Of a stretch of 64,000 nucleotides of DNA, positions 26,099 through 34,171 are shown in pieces (the stretch's first letter is position 1; each line of letters starts with the position of its first letter). A program made the position numbers and the translations under genes. Location of the stretch: positions 930,001 through 994,000 of the forward strand of contig NZ_AP025698.1 of assembly GCF_023167465.1 (NCBI RefSeq). Reading direction: 5' to 3'. The notes beneath the pieces were generated by a model. That model searched no databases, was not told the DNA's origin, and saw only the letters and a program-made list of their open reading frames with translations. The DNA comes from Methanothermobacter tenebrarum. GTDB lineage: Archaea; Methanobacteriota; Methanobacteria; Methanobacteriales; DSM-23052.

Positions 26099-27112
26099 TC
26101 AAATAGAATCTTTGGGGATGTAACTACCATATATTCTAATTTTTTCCTTGCACCATGGACATTTACTATCCTCAATCCCATAATCAAGGATCCTATAAGA
26201 AAACCGTCTTATTAAAAGCCTCCCACACCCTGGACAATAAGTATTCTCATATTTATGACCCGGCACATTACCAATATAAACATACTTCACACCCTCCCTT
26301 TTAGCCTTCTCCACAAACTTTTCAAGTATTTCTATACTAGTTGCCGGGTTTGTGAACTTATATCTCGGATAATACCTTGTAAAGTGTAACGGCGTGTCTT
26401 CACCCGCAAACTTCAAATGATTTTCTATTATCCAATCCACATCGTCTTCATTCACCCCAGTGACGACAAGATTAACAACCTCAACATGAACCCCACTATC
26501 CAAGGCTATTTTAATGTTTCTCCAAATCTTGTATACGTCTATCCCGTCACAGTATCTTTTATAGGTGGCCTCCCCACCCTTTATGTCTATGTTTAATCCT
26601 GTGAGGCCAGCCTCTATCAAAGCATATAACGCCTCCTTTGTCATATAACCATTGGAGACATAACATCCATAGAGTCCATATTCCCTTCCAAGTTTGAAAA
26701 GGTCAATGGCATACTCCGTTAATAGTGTCGGTTCCTGGAAGCTAAGGCACAAACCATTATCAAGATTCTTTAGGGTCCTTTCTATAACAGCCTCTGGGGG
26801 CGTGTATGGGACTCCTAGTGGCAGGTTCCTTGAAAGTTGATAATTTTGGCACCATGGACATGAAAAATTGCAAGAATAAGTTGCTATTGTAAGGGAAGTT
26901 GACCCTGGCCAGTAATGGTAGAATGGTTTTATTTCTATTGGCCTGCTTTCCATTGCACTTAGCCTTCCATAGGTTAGTGTGTATAATTTGCCGTTTTTGT
27001 TAAATCTTACCCTGCAAATTCCTTGTTCTCCATTTGAGAGTTTGCATCTTCTTTCACAGAGTGTGCATTGGATCTTCTCGTTGATATTCTTGTAGAATGG
27101 ACTGGTCTTCAT
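26099..27112 (-). CDS. amrS: AmmeMemoRadiSam-system radical SAM enzyme (AmrS)
   Basis: This 337-residue radical SAM protein resembles pyruvate formate-lyase activating enzyme. The SAM-cluster motif CNFSCPWC is near residue 80. An N-terminal cysteine set CTLCERRCKL...C (about residues 17-33) and a C-terminal zinc ribbon (CPGCG...CPWC, about 297-324) match the AmrS group. The reaction is not established; the family often occurs with AMMECR1 and MEMO proteins, neither of which is in this window. It appears to be a single gene with a TATA-like element CATTATAAAAGG at about 27140-27151. Confidence 0.85.
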   Translation of the reverse strand: MKTSPFYKNINEKIQCTLCERRCKLSNGEQGICRVRFNKNGKLYTLTYGRLSAMESRPIEIKPFYHYWPGSTSLTIATYSCNFSCPWCQNYQLSRNLPLGVPYTPPEAVIERTLKNLDNGLCLSFQEPTLLTEYAIDLFKLGREYGLYGCYVSNGYMTKEALYALIEAGLTGLNIDIKGGEATYKRYCDGIDVYKIWRNIKIALDSGVHVEVVNLVVTGVNEDDVDWIIENHLKFAGEDTPLHFTRYYPRYKFTNPATSIEILEKFVEKAKREGVKYVYIGNVPGHKYENTYCPGCGRLLIRRFSYRILDYGIEDSKCPWCKEKIRIYGSYIPKDSI

Positions 27113-27145
27113 CCAAGATTATTATATCTTGTCCTCCCCTTTTAT

Positions 27146-27175
27146 AATGTGTGGGGGGGCGACGCCCCACACATT
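27146..27175. repeat. 11-base perfect inverted repeat in front of amrS
   Basis: AATGTGTGGGG (27146-27156) is followed by an 8-base spacer and CCCCACACATT (27165-27175). It overlaps the upstream edge of the amrS TATA box, so it could be an operator, or a terminator-like hairpin left from a lost neighbour. Confidence 0.55.
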
Positions 27176-27540
27176 GGAGGGGGGGTGGTACATGTTAGGA
27201 GGGAAAAAATGGCAATTTTCTCAATTTTATCATAATATTTTATCAGTTCATATTACAAATAGTGGCTTATCTGATATTATATTTAAGATTTTCTATTTTA
27301 GTTTTATTAATTAGTTTGGGGGAGGGAGTGAGGGGACTATTGGGGGGATATCATCGAGCGAAAGGGATTGTTATACCACCATTTTTTTGGAGTGTCCCCT
27401 CAGATTGTATTGGCCCTAGTAGGGGAGGGAGTCCTCACCCTACTATAGTATCTCTTCATATAAATACATTACTACTAGAAAGTATTATTTTATGTATTAG
27501 TCCCAATGTTAATGGGATTCATCCATAACCCTGTGGGATG
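27176..27540. other. Gene-poor A/T-rich stretch between amrS and the RNA relic
   Basis: I see no convincing gene here. A good ribosome site (AGGAGGG, 27197-27203) stands before ATG 27209, but the frame stops after 8 codons. An inverted repeat TAGTAGGG...CCCTACTA lies around 27417-27446. The stretch may be the decayed remains of an insertion. Confidence 0.5.
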
Positions 27541-27663
27541 GGTAGGGTTTGGGACAACCCGAATTCACCCCCTGGAGATAAAACCTCTACTCAGCATCCC
27601 TGCTTTAGCTGGGCAAGTCTCGTCGTTGAAGCAGGAAGCCCCCCCATCATGGGGGTAATCCAC
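27541..27663 (+). mobile_element. TnpB-type right-end/omega-RNA relic A (no tnpB)
   Basis: The 3' part carries GTCGTTGAAGCAGGAAGC (27622-27639), then a CCCCC-ATCAT-GGGGG stem-loop (27641-27655), then GTAATCCAC. This order (TTGAAGCAGGAAGC, short G/C hairpin, G-T-A-x-T-x-C-A-C) is what I know from the right end of IS200/IS605-type elements, where it forms the 3' scaffold of the guide RNA of TnpB. The preceding bases (GGGACAACCC) also resemble such RNAs. No tnpB or tnpA frame is nearby, so it is a solo relic or a stand-alone RNA. From 27664 to 27788 I see only a small AGGTG/CACCT inverted repeat. Confidence 0.55.
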
Positions 27664-27788
27664 AAACTTGAAGGAGGTGAAAAAGTCCACCTCTTCCAAT
27701 TCCTGTGGATAAGATCCAAAAAAAAAGGTGATGAAGTTTTTCTATTGATAAGAGCTTTATCAGACCCTTTTTTCAAGCCCATAATCCT

Positions 27789-28160
27789 TTAGGTTGCCCC
27801 TCCTGTTCCAGGTTTGAGGCCGGCGCTTTTCATGGCCTCTTGTAGGTTGACTTGCATTTCCTGCAATTTTTTCATAACCCTCTCTTCTTGTCTTTGTATG
27901 GTTTTTTCCCGCAATTTTAGGGTTTCAAGTTTGTCTGATAATTCTTCTTCTATTTCATCCTTTTTTGCCTTTATAAGGAGGTTGCCGGCTGACTTGTACA
28001 CGTCGGCGTCTTCTTCAGCCTTTGAAAGTTCTTCTAGTGCTCTTTGGGTTTCCTGGATTTGTCTTTCTACTGTCTGTTTTTGTAGTGATATTGCCTGTGC
28101 TTGTTGCTGTAATTGTTGGAATTGGGCTAGTTGGTGTTGGATGTTTTTTGGAAGTTCCAT
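27789..28160 (-). CDS. pfdB: Prefoldin beta subunit
   Basis: This 123-residue coiled-coil protein is the beta subunit of the hexameric archaeal prefoldin (GimC), which hands unfolded proteins to the thermosome. Two long helices (about residues 5-45 and 70-110) flank the short hairpin region, as in the family. The C-terminus is GLKPGTGGAT. It starts behind AAAGGTGAT and overlaps the pcc1 gene by 34 bases. It is the last gene of the exosome superoperon. Confidence 0.93.
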   Translation of the reverse strand: MELPKNIQHQLAQFQQLQQQAQAISLQKQTVERQIQETQRALEELSKAEEDADVYKSAGNLLIKAKKDEIEEELSDKLETLKLREKTIQRQEERVMKKLQEMQVNLQEAMKSAGLKPGTGGAT

Positions 28161-28423
28161 AACCTATCACCTTTTTCGAGTTTTATTATATCATATGCAA
28201 GTTTTATCCATCTAAGGGTTGAGTTCATAGCAGCTCTAAATGCTGTTGAATCCCTTGATTCTATCTTTAAGAGTATCGTCTTATCTTCTAGTTTTATTTT
28301 CATTTTTGACCTGGTTGATGGTGAATTTTCTATTTCTGGTTTTATAGCCTCCCATATTATATGGGCGGTTTTCTCATCTTCTAGTTGTATCTGGAATTCT
28401 CCTTGGATTTGTTGGAGTTTCAC
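28127..28423 (-). CDS. pcc1: KEOPS complex subunit Pcc1
   Basis: This small dimerising subunit belongs to KEOPS, which makes the t6A modification at tRNA position 37. It has 98 residues; the region DSTAFRAAMNSTLRWIKLAYD near residues 58-78 is characteristic of the Pcc1 fold. It lies between the Brix-domain gene (4-base overlap) and pfdB (34-base overlap), its usual archaeal setting. Confidence 0.85.
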   Translation of the reverse strand: MKLQQIQGEFQIQLEDEKTAHIIWEAIKPEIENSPSTRSKMKIKLEDKTILLKIESRDSTAFRAAMNSTLRWIKLAYDIIKLEKGDRLWNFQKTSNTN

Positions 28424-28893
28424 TTTTCATCCTCTAGATGGATTTTCTTTATGAATATTTTAAATCCTGTTGGTTTTTTTCCATGGTATAATTCTAATAT
28501 CATAGTATATTTGCCATGGGCGGGCTTCAAAAGCCAGAAATCACCCCCAGCACCCTCCTCAAATGGTATCAAATCCTTTAATAGTCTTATATCCCCTATT
28601 CTGCCTTTTATTTTCTTTGTTGGTCTTGTTTCAAGGCTTTTGGGGATTGCGGTGCTTATTGTTATGTATCCTATCTGTTGTCCCATTGTATTGTAGAATG
28701 TTATTCTGCTGGGGTTTCCATGTTTTTCGAAGACGATAGCAATTGTGGATTCATCGTATTCTCTCGCCTTTTCTAGGATTTCTCGGATGTTCATTTTCCC
28801 CCTGTTTATATAGGGGCATCCCATGGCCTTCTTGAGTTTTTGGCAGAATGATCTTGTCCGCTGTGAGGGTTTCCTGGAGGTTGTCAGTAACAT
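28420..28893 (-). CDS. Brix-domain ribosome biogenesis protein (Imp4-like)
   Basis: This 157-residue archaeal Brix protein is related to eukaryotic Imp4/Brx1, which act in rRNA processing. The N-terminal MLLTTSRKPSQRTRSFCQKL is the Brix opening segment, and GRIGDIRLLKDLIPFEEGAG resembles the conserved core. It starts 1 base after the rpoP stop and overlaps pcc1 by 4 bases. Confidence 0.88.
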   Translation of the reverse strand: MLLTTSRKPSQRTRSFCQKLKKAMGCPYINRGKMNIREILEKAREYDESTIAIVFEKHGNPSRITFYNTMGQQIGYITISTAIPKSLETRPTKKIKGRIGDIRLLKDLIPFEEGAGGDFWLLKPAHGKYTMILELYHGKKPTGFKIFIKKIHLEDEK

Positions 28894-29025
28894 TTATCTT
28901 GCTTTTATTGTCCTTTTAACTGGTGGCACTTCTTTGAATAGTATCCTGTAACGGCATTTTGAGCATTTGTTTTCCATATATTTTTTCAGGTCGATTTGGG
29001 CTCCGCATTTTGCGCATCTGTACAA
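28894..29025 (-). CDS. rpoP: RNA polymerase subunit P (Rpo12)
   Basis: This is a 43-residue zinc-ribbon subunit of archaeal RNA polymerase. Translation from TTG 29025 gives MYRCAKCGAQIDLKKYM, then KCSKCRYRILFKEVPPVKR, with the two C-x2-C zinc pairs of the family. AGGAGG precedes the TTG at the proper distance. The gene fits exactly between L37Ae and the Brix gene; its stop codon abuts the Brix start. Confidence 0.93.
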   Translation of the reverse strand: MYRCAKCGAQIDLKKYMENKCSKCRYRILFKEVPPVKRTIKAR

Positions 29026-29050
29026 GTTTATTGGCCTCCTGTTATCCTTT

Positions 29051-29296
29051 TTATGTGGCGTGTTGCGGTTTTGCCCATGGCGTGGAGGGTAAGTATGCTC
29101 CTCCTGTGAATGTTGCCCCGCATTTTCTACATTTCCATATGCCTGTGCTTATTCTTTTGACTCCGGGCCTGTCGCAGTAGGGGCAGTTGTGTTTCTTTTT
29201 CATTTGTTCTTCTATTTTCTTCACAACTCTTTTGGCTTTTCTACCGTAGCGTGGTCCGAATCTTCCTGTGATACCTACTTTTTTGGTTCTTGCCAT
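29051..29296 (-). CDS. rpl37ae: 50S ribosomal protein L37Ae (eL43)
   Basis: This 81-residue zinc-binding ribosomal protein begins MARTKKVGITGRFGPRYG, which is diagnostic. The zinc ribbon is CPYCDRPG...CRKCGATFTGGAY. It lies between rrp42 and rpoP in the exosome superoperon. Confidence 0.96.
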   Translation of the reverse strand: MARTKKVGITGRFGPRYGRKAKRVVKKIEEQMKKKHNCPYCDRPGVKRISTGIWKCRKCGATFTGGAYLPSTPWAKPQHAT

Positions 29297-29302
29297 CTTG
29301 GA

Positions 29303-30112
29303 TCACCTTGTTTGTGGTATGTTTTTGTCTAGTTCTTCTATGAGTTGGGGTATTTTCTCCTTTGTAATGTTTATGGCTTTTAGGATGTCCTCTTTGGTTA
29401 GGGGTCCTTCTCCCCCTTTTTGCATGGCGCAGATTGTCCCGTCTGATCGCATTCCTATTGATAGTCTTGCTGTGAGTATTTCCTCCTCATCTAGTGATGG
29501 GTCGAGTATCATCTGGTCTCCTATTTTTGCGAATGTGCACATTAGCGTCGTGTCCTCGAGGGGTAGTGGTTGTGGGTTATCATAGTCTAATATTATCTCC
29601 TCTTCTTCTATTTTTGCTGTGGGGAGTTTCGTGTCTCTTAGGGCTGCTACTGTTGCTAGTACTGCTGCGTCGAATAGGTTTCCGTCATAGTCTATGATGT
29701 GCAGGTCTATGAATAGTAGCCATACGCTGCTGCCTTCTACTAGGCATAGTTTTTCCAGGTTGAGCATGTTGCTTTCTCTTATGCAACGGTCCACGACCCT
29801 TGAGAGTTCGATTGATCTTTCGTCTGGTGGTCCTGGTTCGAATGTTGGTGATGCCATTGGCAGTAGCTCAGAATTTGTTATGATGATACCCGTTCCTGGG
29901 GTGTCTGGGAATGGTTCTCCGATTTGGGGTTTTATGCCTACGATTAACTGGGTGTTGCCGAGTTTTACTCTCGCCGAACCTTCCGCTTTTCTTATCACTC
30001 CCGTTTCTATGAATATTTCCCTGAATTCGTCTAATGCTCTCCCATCAGCTCTTTCTTTTTTGTTTATGAGGTTGATTATATTCTCGCGGATGATCTCGGG
30101 TACTATGTCCAT
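29303..30112 (-). CDS. rrp42: Exosome complex subunit Rrp42
   Basis: Rrp42 is the non-catalytic RNase PH-fold partner of Rrp41 in the hexameric ring of the archaeal exosome. The product of 269 residues from ATG 30112 begins MDIVPEIIRENIINLINK; this start has GGTGA 5 bases upstream and lies 1 base after the rrp41 stop, so it is better than the GTG-containing extension to 30124. Signatures include RADGRALDEFREI and ARVKLGNTQLIVGIKPQIG. Confidence 0.95.
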   Translation of the reverse strand: MDIVPEIIRENIINLINKKERADGRALDEFREIFIETGVIRKAEGSARVKLGNTQLIVGIKPQIGEPFPDTPGTGIIITNSELLPMASPTFEPGPPDERSIELSRVVDRCIRESNMLNLEKLCLVEGSSVWLLFIDLHIIDYDGNLFDAAVLATVAALRDTKLPTAKIEEEEIILDYDNPQPLPLEDTTLMCTFAKIGDQMILDPSLDEEEILTARLSIGMRSDGTICAMQKGGEGPLTKEDILKAINITKEKIPQLIEELDKNIPQTR

Positions 30113-30113
30113 T

Positions 30114-30839
30114 TTATTCACCATATTTCCTTTTTAGGGCTTCTTTTTGTATCTTGTTTATTTTTAGGCATCCTTTTATGGCCAGGTCCAGTGCTTCTTC
30201 GAATTCTTCCTGTGTGAGGTTGCCGTCGCTTTGTAGTAGTGTTATTTCCTTGTTGCGTGGTAGGATGGCGACTGGTATGTCTGCTTCTCCACGCTTATCC
30301 TCTTCCTCTGATAGGTCCAGGACTATTCTACCGTTCACTTTACCCGCTGCACAGGCGACCACCATGTCCTTCATTGGCATCCCAGCGTCTGCGAGGGCTA
30401 CTGATGCTGCTGTTATACCCGCGCATCTTGTACCCCCCTCTGCTTCCAGCACTTCTATGAAAACGTCTATAACTGATCTTGGGAATTTTTCCAGGATTAG
30501 GGCTGGTCTTAGGGCTTCTGCTGTTATCTTGGATATCTCAACTGATCTTCTGTCTGGTCCTGGTCTTTTTCTTTCCTCTACTGAGAATGGTGCCATGTTG
30601 TATCTGCATCTTATAACCGCCCTGTCTGGTCTTTGTAATCTTTTTATCTGAGCCTCCCTGGGACCGTATACTGCTACCAGTATCTTGTTACCACCCAATT
30701 CCAGGTATGATGATCCGTCAGCTCTCTCAAGTATTCCTGCTTCGATTTTTAATGGTCGGATCTCGTCTGGTGCCCTTCCATCTTCTCTCGCGGCCTCTGA
30801 GACCCTTTTGAATTCATCTGGTGTGATGATAATAATCAC
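30114..30839 (-). CDS. rrp41: Exosome complex exonuclease Rrp41
   Basis: Rrp41 is the catalytic RNase PH-fold subunit of the exosome, which degrades RNA by phosphorolysis. It has 241 residues. It carries DGRAPDEIRPL, the phosphate/RNA-binding RCRYNMAPFS and ERKRPGPDRRSVEISK region, and the acidic metal site near VLDLSEEEDKRGEADIPVA. Translation starts at a GTG overlapping the rrp4 TGA (GTGA), suggesting coupling. Confidence 0.95.
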   Translation of the reverse strand: MIIIITPDEFKRVSEAAREDGRAPDEIRPLKIEAGILERADGSSYLELGGNKILVAVYGPREAQIKRLQRPDRAVIRCRYNMAPFSVEERKRPGPDRRSVEISKITAEALRPALILEKFPRSVIDVFIEVLEAEGGTRCAGITAASVALADAGMPMKDMVVACAAGKVNGRIVLDLSEEEDKRGEADIPVAILPRNKEITLLQSDGNLTQEEFEEALDLAIKGCLKINKIQKEALKRKYGE

Positions 30840-31522
30840 CCCTTAACCTTCTCATTTTTTATAAGTTCTATGAGGGTGTCTCTTACCCTATCAGTGAGCC
30901 CGGAAGTGTGGGCTTCCCTGTCAATCATTAATATGACCTTACGGGCCACTTTCTCCATTTCAGGGTCTCCTTTCACCCATACGACCCCGTTTTGTCCCAC
31001 TACGATATCGCAGCGTGTTTTCTCCTTTATCATGTTTATCATGGACCCTCTTTTACCGATTAGACGGGGGACCTTGCTAGGTGTTATATAGACGAGGACT
31101 CCTCCCTTGAATTTTCCAAGTCCTCTTCCCTTCAAGCCTAGTTTAACCTTTTTAACCTCGTCAACATCAACCACCTTTAAGAGGAGAACATCGCCAATAT
31201 TGAATATGTTCTCAAGGCCCCTTTTCTCTTTTCCAAAAACTTCTGAGGCTGGTAGGAAACCTGAATATGGGGAGTTTATGTCTAATCCCCACATTGAGAA
31301 TCTTATATCTGTTATTTCACCTATTACAACATCTCCCCTCTTTGGAATATATTTACTTACTAGGGGTATGACGCTTATCTGTTTGTTCCTTATGGATACC
31401 AGGCCCACATGGGATGAACATATCTTATTATTCTCCTTGAATGTTCCTCTGCCAGGATAATAGTCGTTCTCTGCCAGCACTTCACCTGGCACTACTATGT
31501 CTTTATCCTTTACTAGTATCAA
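30836..31522 (-). CDS. rrp4: Exosome complex RNA-binding subunit Rrp4
   Basis: Rrp4 is the cap subunit of the exosome, with an N-terminal domain, an S1 domain (about residues 60-135, YIPKRGDVVIGEITDI) and a KH domain (about 145-200, SKVPRLIGKRGSMINMIKEKT). It feeds RNA to the Rrp41/Rrp42 ring. The 228-residue length is typical. It is preceded by the SBDS gene after 46 bases. Confidence 0.95.
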   Translation of the reverse strand: MILVKDKDIVVPGEVLAENDYYPGRGTFKENNKICSSHVGLVSIRNKQISVIPLVSKYIPKRGDVVIGEITDIRFSMWGLDINSPYSGFLPASEVFGKEKRGLENIFNIGDVLLLKVVDVDEVKKVKLGLKGRGLGKFKGGVLVYITPSKVPRLIGKRGSMINMIKEKTRCDIVVGQNGVVWVKGDPEMEKVARKVILMIDREAHTSGLTDRVRDTLIELIKNEKVKG

Positions 31523-31568
31523 ATAGTCATGCCTCCATTCCAGCTTGTATAGGAGGGAAAAAGAAGAC

Positions 31569-32267
31569 TTATTTGAGGAGTTTTGTTTCGACTTGGCCGC
31601 CTGTCATTTCACTCATTTTCTGGTAGAAACTGTCCTGGAGTCCCCCAGGTATTTCCACGATAGCTATCCATGAGCCGTCCTTCTGCCATTCCTCTTCGAT
31701 TATTTTACCAAAATTTGAGATAATACCATAAACTGGGCCGGCGGTTTCGCCGGGGATCTTAATGGCCACTTTAACCTTCTCAAATTTTATCGGTATCTTG
31801 GTGCGAATAGCCTTTAAGACGATGTTAACTTGCTCATCCACCGTCTTGAAGGGGTCAACATGAACTTTAGCCTCTTTCATGGCCTTTTCTATCCTCTTGG
31901 GTGGGTGTGGTAGGCCTGTCTGTGGGTTTATAGCCTCCCTGGCTATCTTGTTAACGATCTTCTTGTACTTTTCTTTTATCATCTGTCTTCGTTGTTCGGC
32001 TGTGAGTTGTATGCTCCCCTTTTTGAGTATTATCTTGGCGACTTCAAGTGGATCGTCAGTTTGGAATAGTTTGCGCATGGTCTCCTCGGATGCCTTATCA
32101 CCCTTCCTGGCGTCCTTGAAAACTTCCTGGACTGCTAGTATATCCTCTATATCAGCCCCTGATTCGTCCTTTCTGAATTCAGCGGCTAGGTCAGGGTCCA
32201 CGAGTATCTCGAATCTTTCACCGTGGGACTCCAAGCGGGCTATAACAGCATCTTCGAGGCTTACCAT
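31569..32267 (-). CDS. Ribosome maturation protein SBDS (Sdo1)
   Basis: This 232-residue homologue of the Shwachman-Bodian-Diamond protein in eukaryotes works with EF2-like GTPase to release the anti-association factor from 60S subunits. Conserved segments are the N-terminal domain VSLEDAVIARLESHGERFEILVD (split: VSLEDAVIARLE, then HGERFEILVD) and RKGDKASEE, EAKVHVDPFKTVDEQ. It lies between psmA and rrp4 in the usual archaeal order. Confidence 0.93.
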   Translation of the reverse strand: MVSLEDAVIARLESHGERFEILVDPDLAAEFRKDESGADIEDILAVQEVFKDARKGDKASEETMRKLFQTDDPLEVAKIILKKGSIQLTAEQRRQMIKEKYKKIVNKIAREAINPQTGLPHPPKRIEKAMKEAKVHVDPFKTVDEQVNIVLKAIRTKIPIKFEKVKVAIKIPGETAGPVYGIISNFGKIIEEEWQKDGSWIAIVEIPGGLQDSFYQKMSEMTGGQVETKLLK

Positions 32268-32273
32268 CCTAAT

Positions 32274-33020
32274 TTACTCCTCTTCCTCCTTTTCCTTCCT
32301 TATTAGGAGTTCTTCAACATGGTCTCTTATCTCATCATCTGGTAGTTTCCTATACTTTTTATCCTTTGCATGGATTATTGCAATTTCAACACTCTCTGGT
32401 GTGGTTTTACCCTCTGTGGCCTCGTATATCGCATCCAATGCTAGGTTGATGGCCTCCTCTAATGTTAGGTCGTCACGGTATTTCTTCTCGAATTCTTCCA
32501 TTGCGATGGGTCTTCCAGCGCCTATCGCGGTTGCCTTGTATTCTATTAGGGCTCCGCTTGGGTCTGTTTCGAATAGTCTGCATCCTTTTCCATTGACTCC
32601 TCCTATGATCAGGGCTGTTCCGAAGGGTCTTACACCACCATGTTGTGTGTAGAGTTGCTTCATATCACATATCTTTTTAGCCAGGCTCTCCACTCTTATG
32701 GGCTCATTATATGTTATCCTATTTATTTGAGCCTCTAGTCTGGCCTTTTCTATTATGGCTCTTGCATCAGCCACTAAACCTGAGGTAGCCGCGCCTATGT
32801 GCTCGTCGATTTGGAATATCTTCTCTATGGACTTCGGTTCTACCAGTTTACTTGTGGGTCTTTTATCAACCGCTAACACTATACCATCCTTTGATTTAAC
32901 ACCCAATGACGTCGTGCCTCTCTTAACAGCCTCTCTCGCATATTCCACTTGGAATAGTCTACCATCGGGGCTGAAAACTGTTATGGCCCGATCATATCCT
33001 GCGCTTTGAAGTGGTTGCAT
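32274..33020 (-). CDS. psmA: Proteasome alpha subunit PsmA
   Basis: This 248-residue protein forms the outer rings of the archaeal 20S proteasome. It starts MQPLQSAGYDRAITVFSPDG, the alpha-subunit gate segment, followed by RLFQVEYAREAVKRG, which is diagnostic. The C-terminus is very acidic (KEKEEEE). The 69-base gap upstream contains a T-rich stretch and a TATATAA-like sequence, so an internal promoter is possible. Confidence 0.96.
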   Translation of the reverse strand: MQPLQSAGYDRAITVFSPDGRLFQVEYAREAVKRGTTSLGVKSKDGIVLAVDKRPTSKLVEPKSIEKIFQIDEHIGAATSGLVADARAIIEKARLEAQINRITYNEPIRVESLAKKICDMKQLYTQHGGVRPFGTALIIGGVNGKGCRLFETDPSGALIEYKATAIGAGRPIAMEEFEKKYRDDLTLEEAINLALDAIYEATEGKTTPESVEIAIIHAKDKKYRKLPDDEIRDHVEELLIRKEKEEEE

Positions 33021-33089
33021 TTATATAACCTCTCATACATTTTTTCATGAACATAGTAAAAGTGAAATTTTTTTTGTATCATTTTTTTC

Positions 33090-33458
33090 TTATTTAGGTT
33101 TAATAAACTTTTGTGTTGCTGAGCGTATTGTACCTGAGATTCCGATGGTGTGAAGAGCAACCCTCCTATTATCATATTGGGATATGGAGGATAGTGCAGC
33201 CCTCACCTTCTCTTCTTCTCCACGCTTACATCGTATTATACATTTCTGTTTATAATTTTCACCATCTTTTATGGGCTCCCAGGCTCTTATAAGCCATGGT
33301 TTGAATTTGCTTGTTTCGCATTCTCCATGTAATCTGAGGCATGTGGTCCATATTATGGAGACTATATCATTTTTTTCTAGTGGTTCTTCGCTTATGATTT
33401 CAACTGCAAGGTATCTGTGGGGTTCCCTTAGACTCGGAGGGAGCATCTTCAATTTCAT
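33090..33458 (-). CDS. rnp2: RNase P protein component 2 (Pop5)
   Basis: This 122-residue protein subunit of archaeal RNase P processes tRNA 5' ends together with the RNA and Rpp30, Rpp21 and Rpp29. The N-terminus MKLKMLPPSLREPHRYLAVE is characteristic of Pop5, as is the C-terminal GISGTIRSATQKFI. Its start overlaps the end of rnp3 by 1 base, fitting the known Pop5-Rpp30 heterodimer. Confidence 0.93.
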   Translation of the reverse strand: MKLKMLPPSLREPHRYLAVEIISEEPLEKNDIVSIIWTTCLRLHGECETSKFKPWLIRAWEPIKDGENYKQKCIIRCKRGEEEKVRAALSSISQYDNRRVALHTIGISGTIRSATQKFIKPK

Positions 33459-34171
33459 TAGACCCCCCCATTGACTATTTTCGCTCCGAGGACTATCATA
33501 GAATCCCTTTGCCTGTTGAATTCTATGATTGACCTTGGAATTGTTGATAGGGCGTCTATGATCTCGTCTTCTTGCATGTTAATGCATTTAAAAAGGGCTA
33601 TTATGTCCCTTGGTGTTCTAAGGTCATAAGTTGATGTGGCGTTGCTGGTTATCACAATTGGGAAGTGGAATTTCCTGTGGAGTTTGATTATATCCCTGTA
33701 ATATTCGAACAGTCTGGTGCGCACTTTCAAATATGATCTTATAATGTCACTGGTGTTTAATTCGATGGCTACATTGTTTTCTGCCGCGATCCTCGCATGT
33801 ACGTGGTTTATCCCAGGGTCTCTCCTGTTCTGGTAGGGTCTTGTGAGGATGTCGACTCTGATGTTTTCGCAGGCTGCTCTGTTGATCTTTGGGTCTCCCC
33901 CTTCTACTATGATGATATCTGCTCTTTTCCTGAACTTGTCCACCTTCTTTCTTAACTGTTTTTGGGTTTCTGAGCTTATACTAACAGCCTTTATAATCTC
34001 AAAATCTTGGAACTCCTCTTCTAATCCTTTGAACGTCTCTCTCGCTTCTTTGTAGGATCCGTCAGGGTATGTGATGGCGGCTCCACTATAACCTAGTCTC
34101 TTGGCTTCTTTGAGTATTTTCTGGTCTTCTTGGAAGCTCTTACCTTGGATGTGCAGGTCATAAAATTTCAT
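33458..34171 (-). CDS. rnp3: RNase P protein component 3 (Rpp30)
   Basis: This 237-residue TIM-barrel-like protein of RNase P is the partner of Pop5. Features typical of Rpp30 are KFYDLHIQGKS at the start, ILTRPYQNRRDPGINHVHARIA and NNVAIELNTSDII in the middle, and PIVITSNATSTYDLRTPRD towards the end. It overlaps its neighbour upstream by 4 bases and pop5 by 1 base. Confidence 0.93.
   Translation of the reverse strand: MKFYDLHIQGKSFQEDQKILKEAKRLGYSGAAITYPDGSYKEARETFKGLEEEFQDFEIIKAVSISSETQKQLRKKVDKFRKRADIIIVEGGDPKINRAACENIRVDILTRPYQNRRDPGINHVHARIAAENNVAIELNTSDIIRSYLKVRTRLFEYYRDIIKLHRKFHFPIVITSNATSTYDLRTPRDIIALFKCINMQEDEIIDALSTIPRSIIEFNRQRDSMIVLGAKIVNGGV

Noticed and set aside
25896..26102. 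68-codon minus-strand frame upstream of the giant surface protein
   Set aside because: It covers the TATA box and both motif copies, lacks a ribosome site and encodes a low-complexity hydrophobic peptide.
27538..27792. 84-codon plus-strand frame in the amrS-pfdB gap
   Set aside because: It runs through the stem-loops of relic A and into the end of pfdB; no ribosome site or family resemblance.
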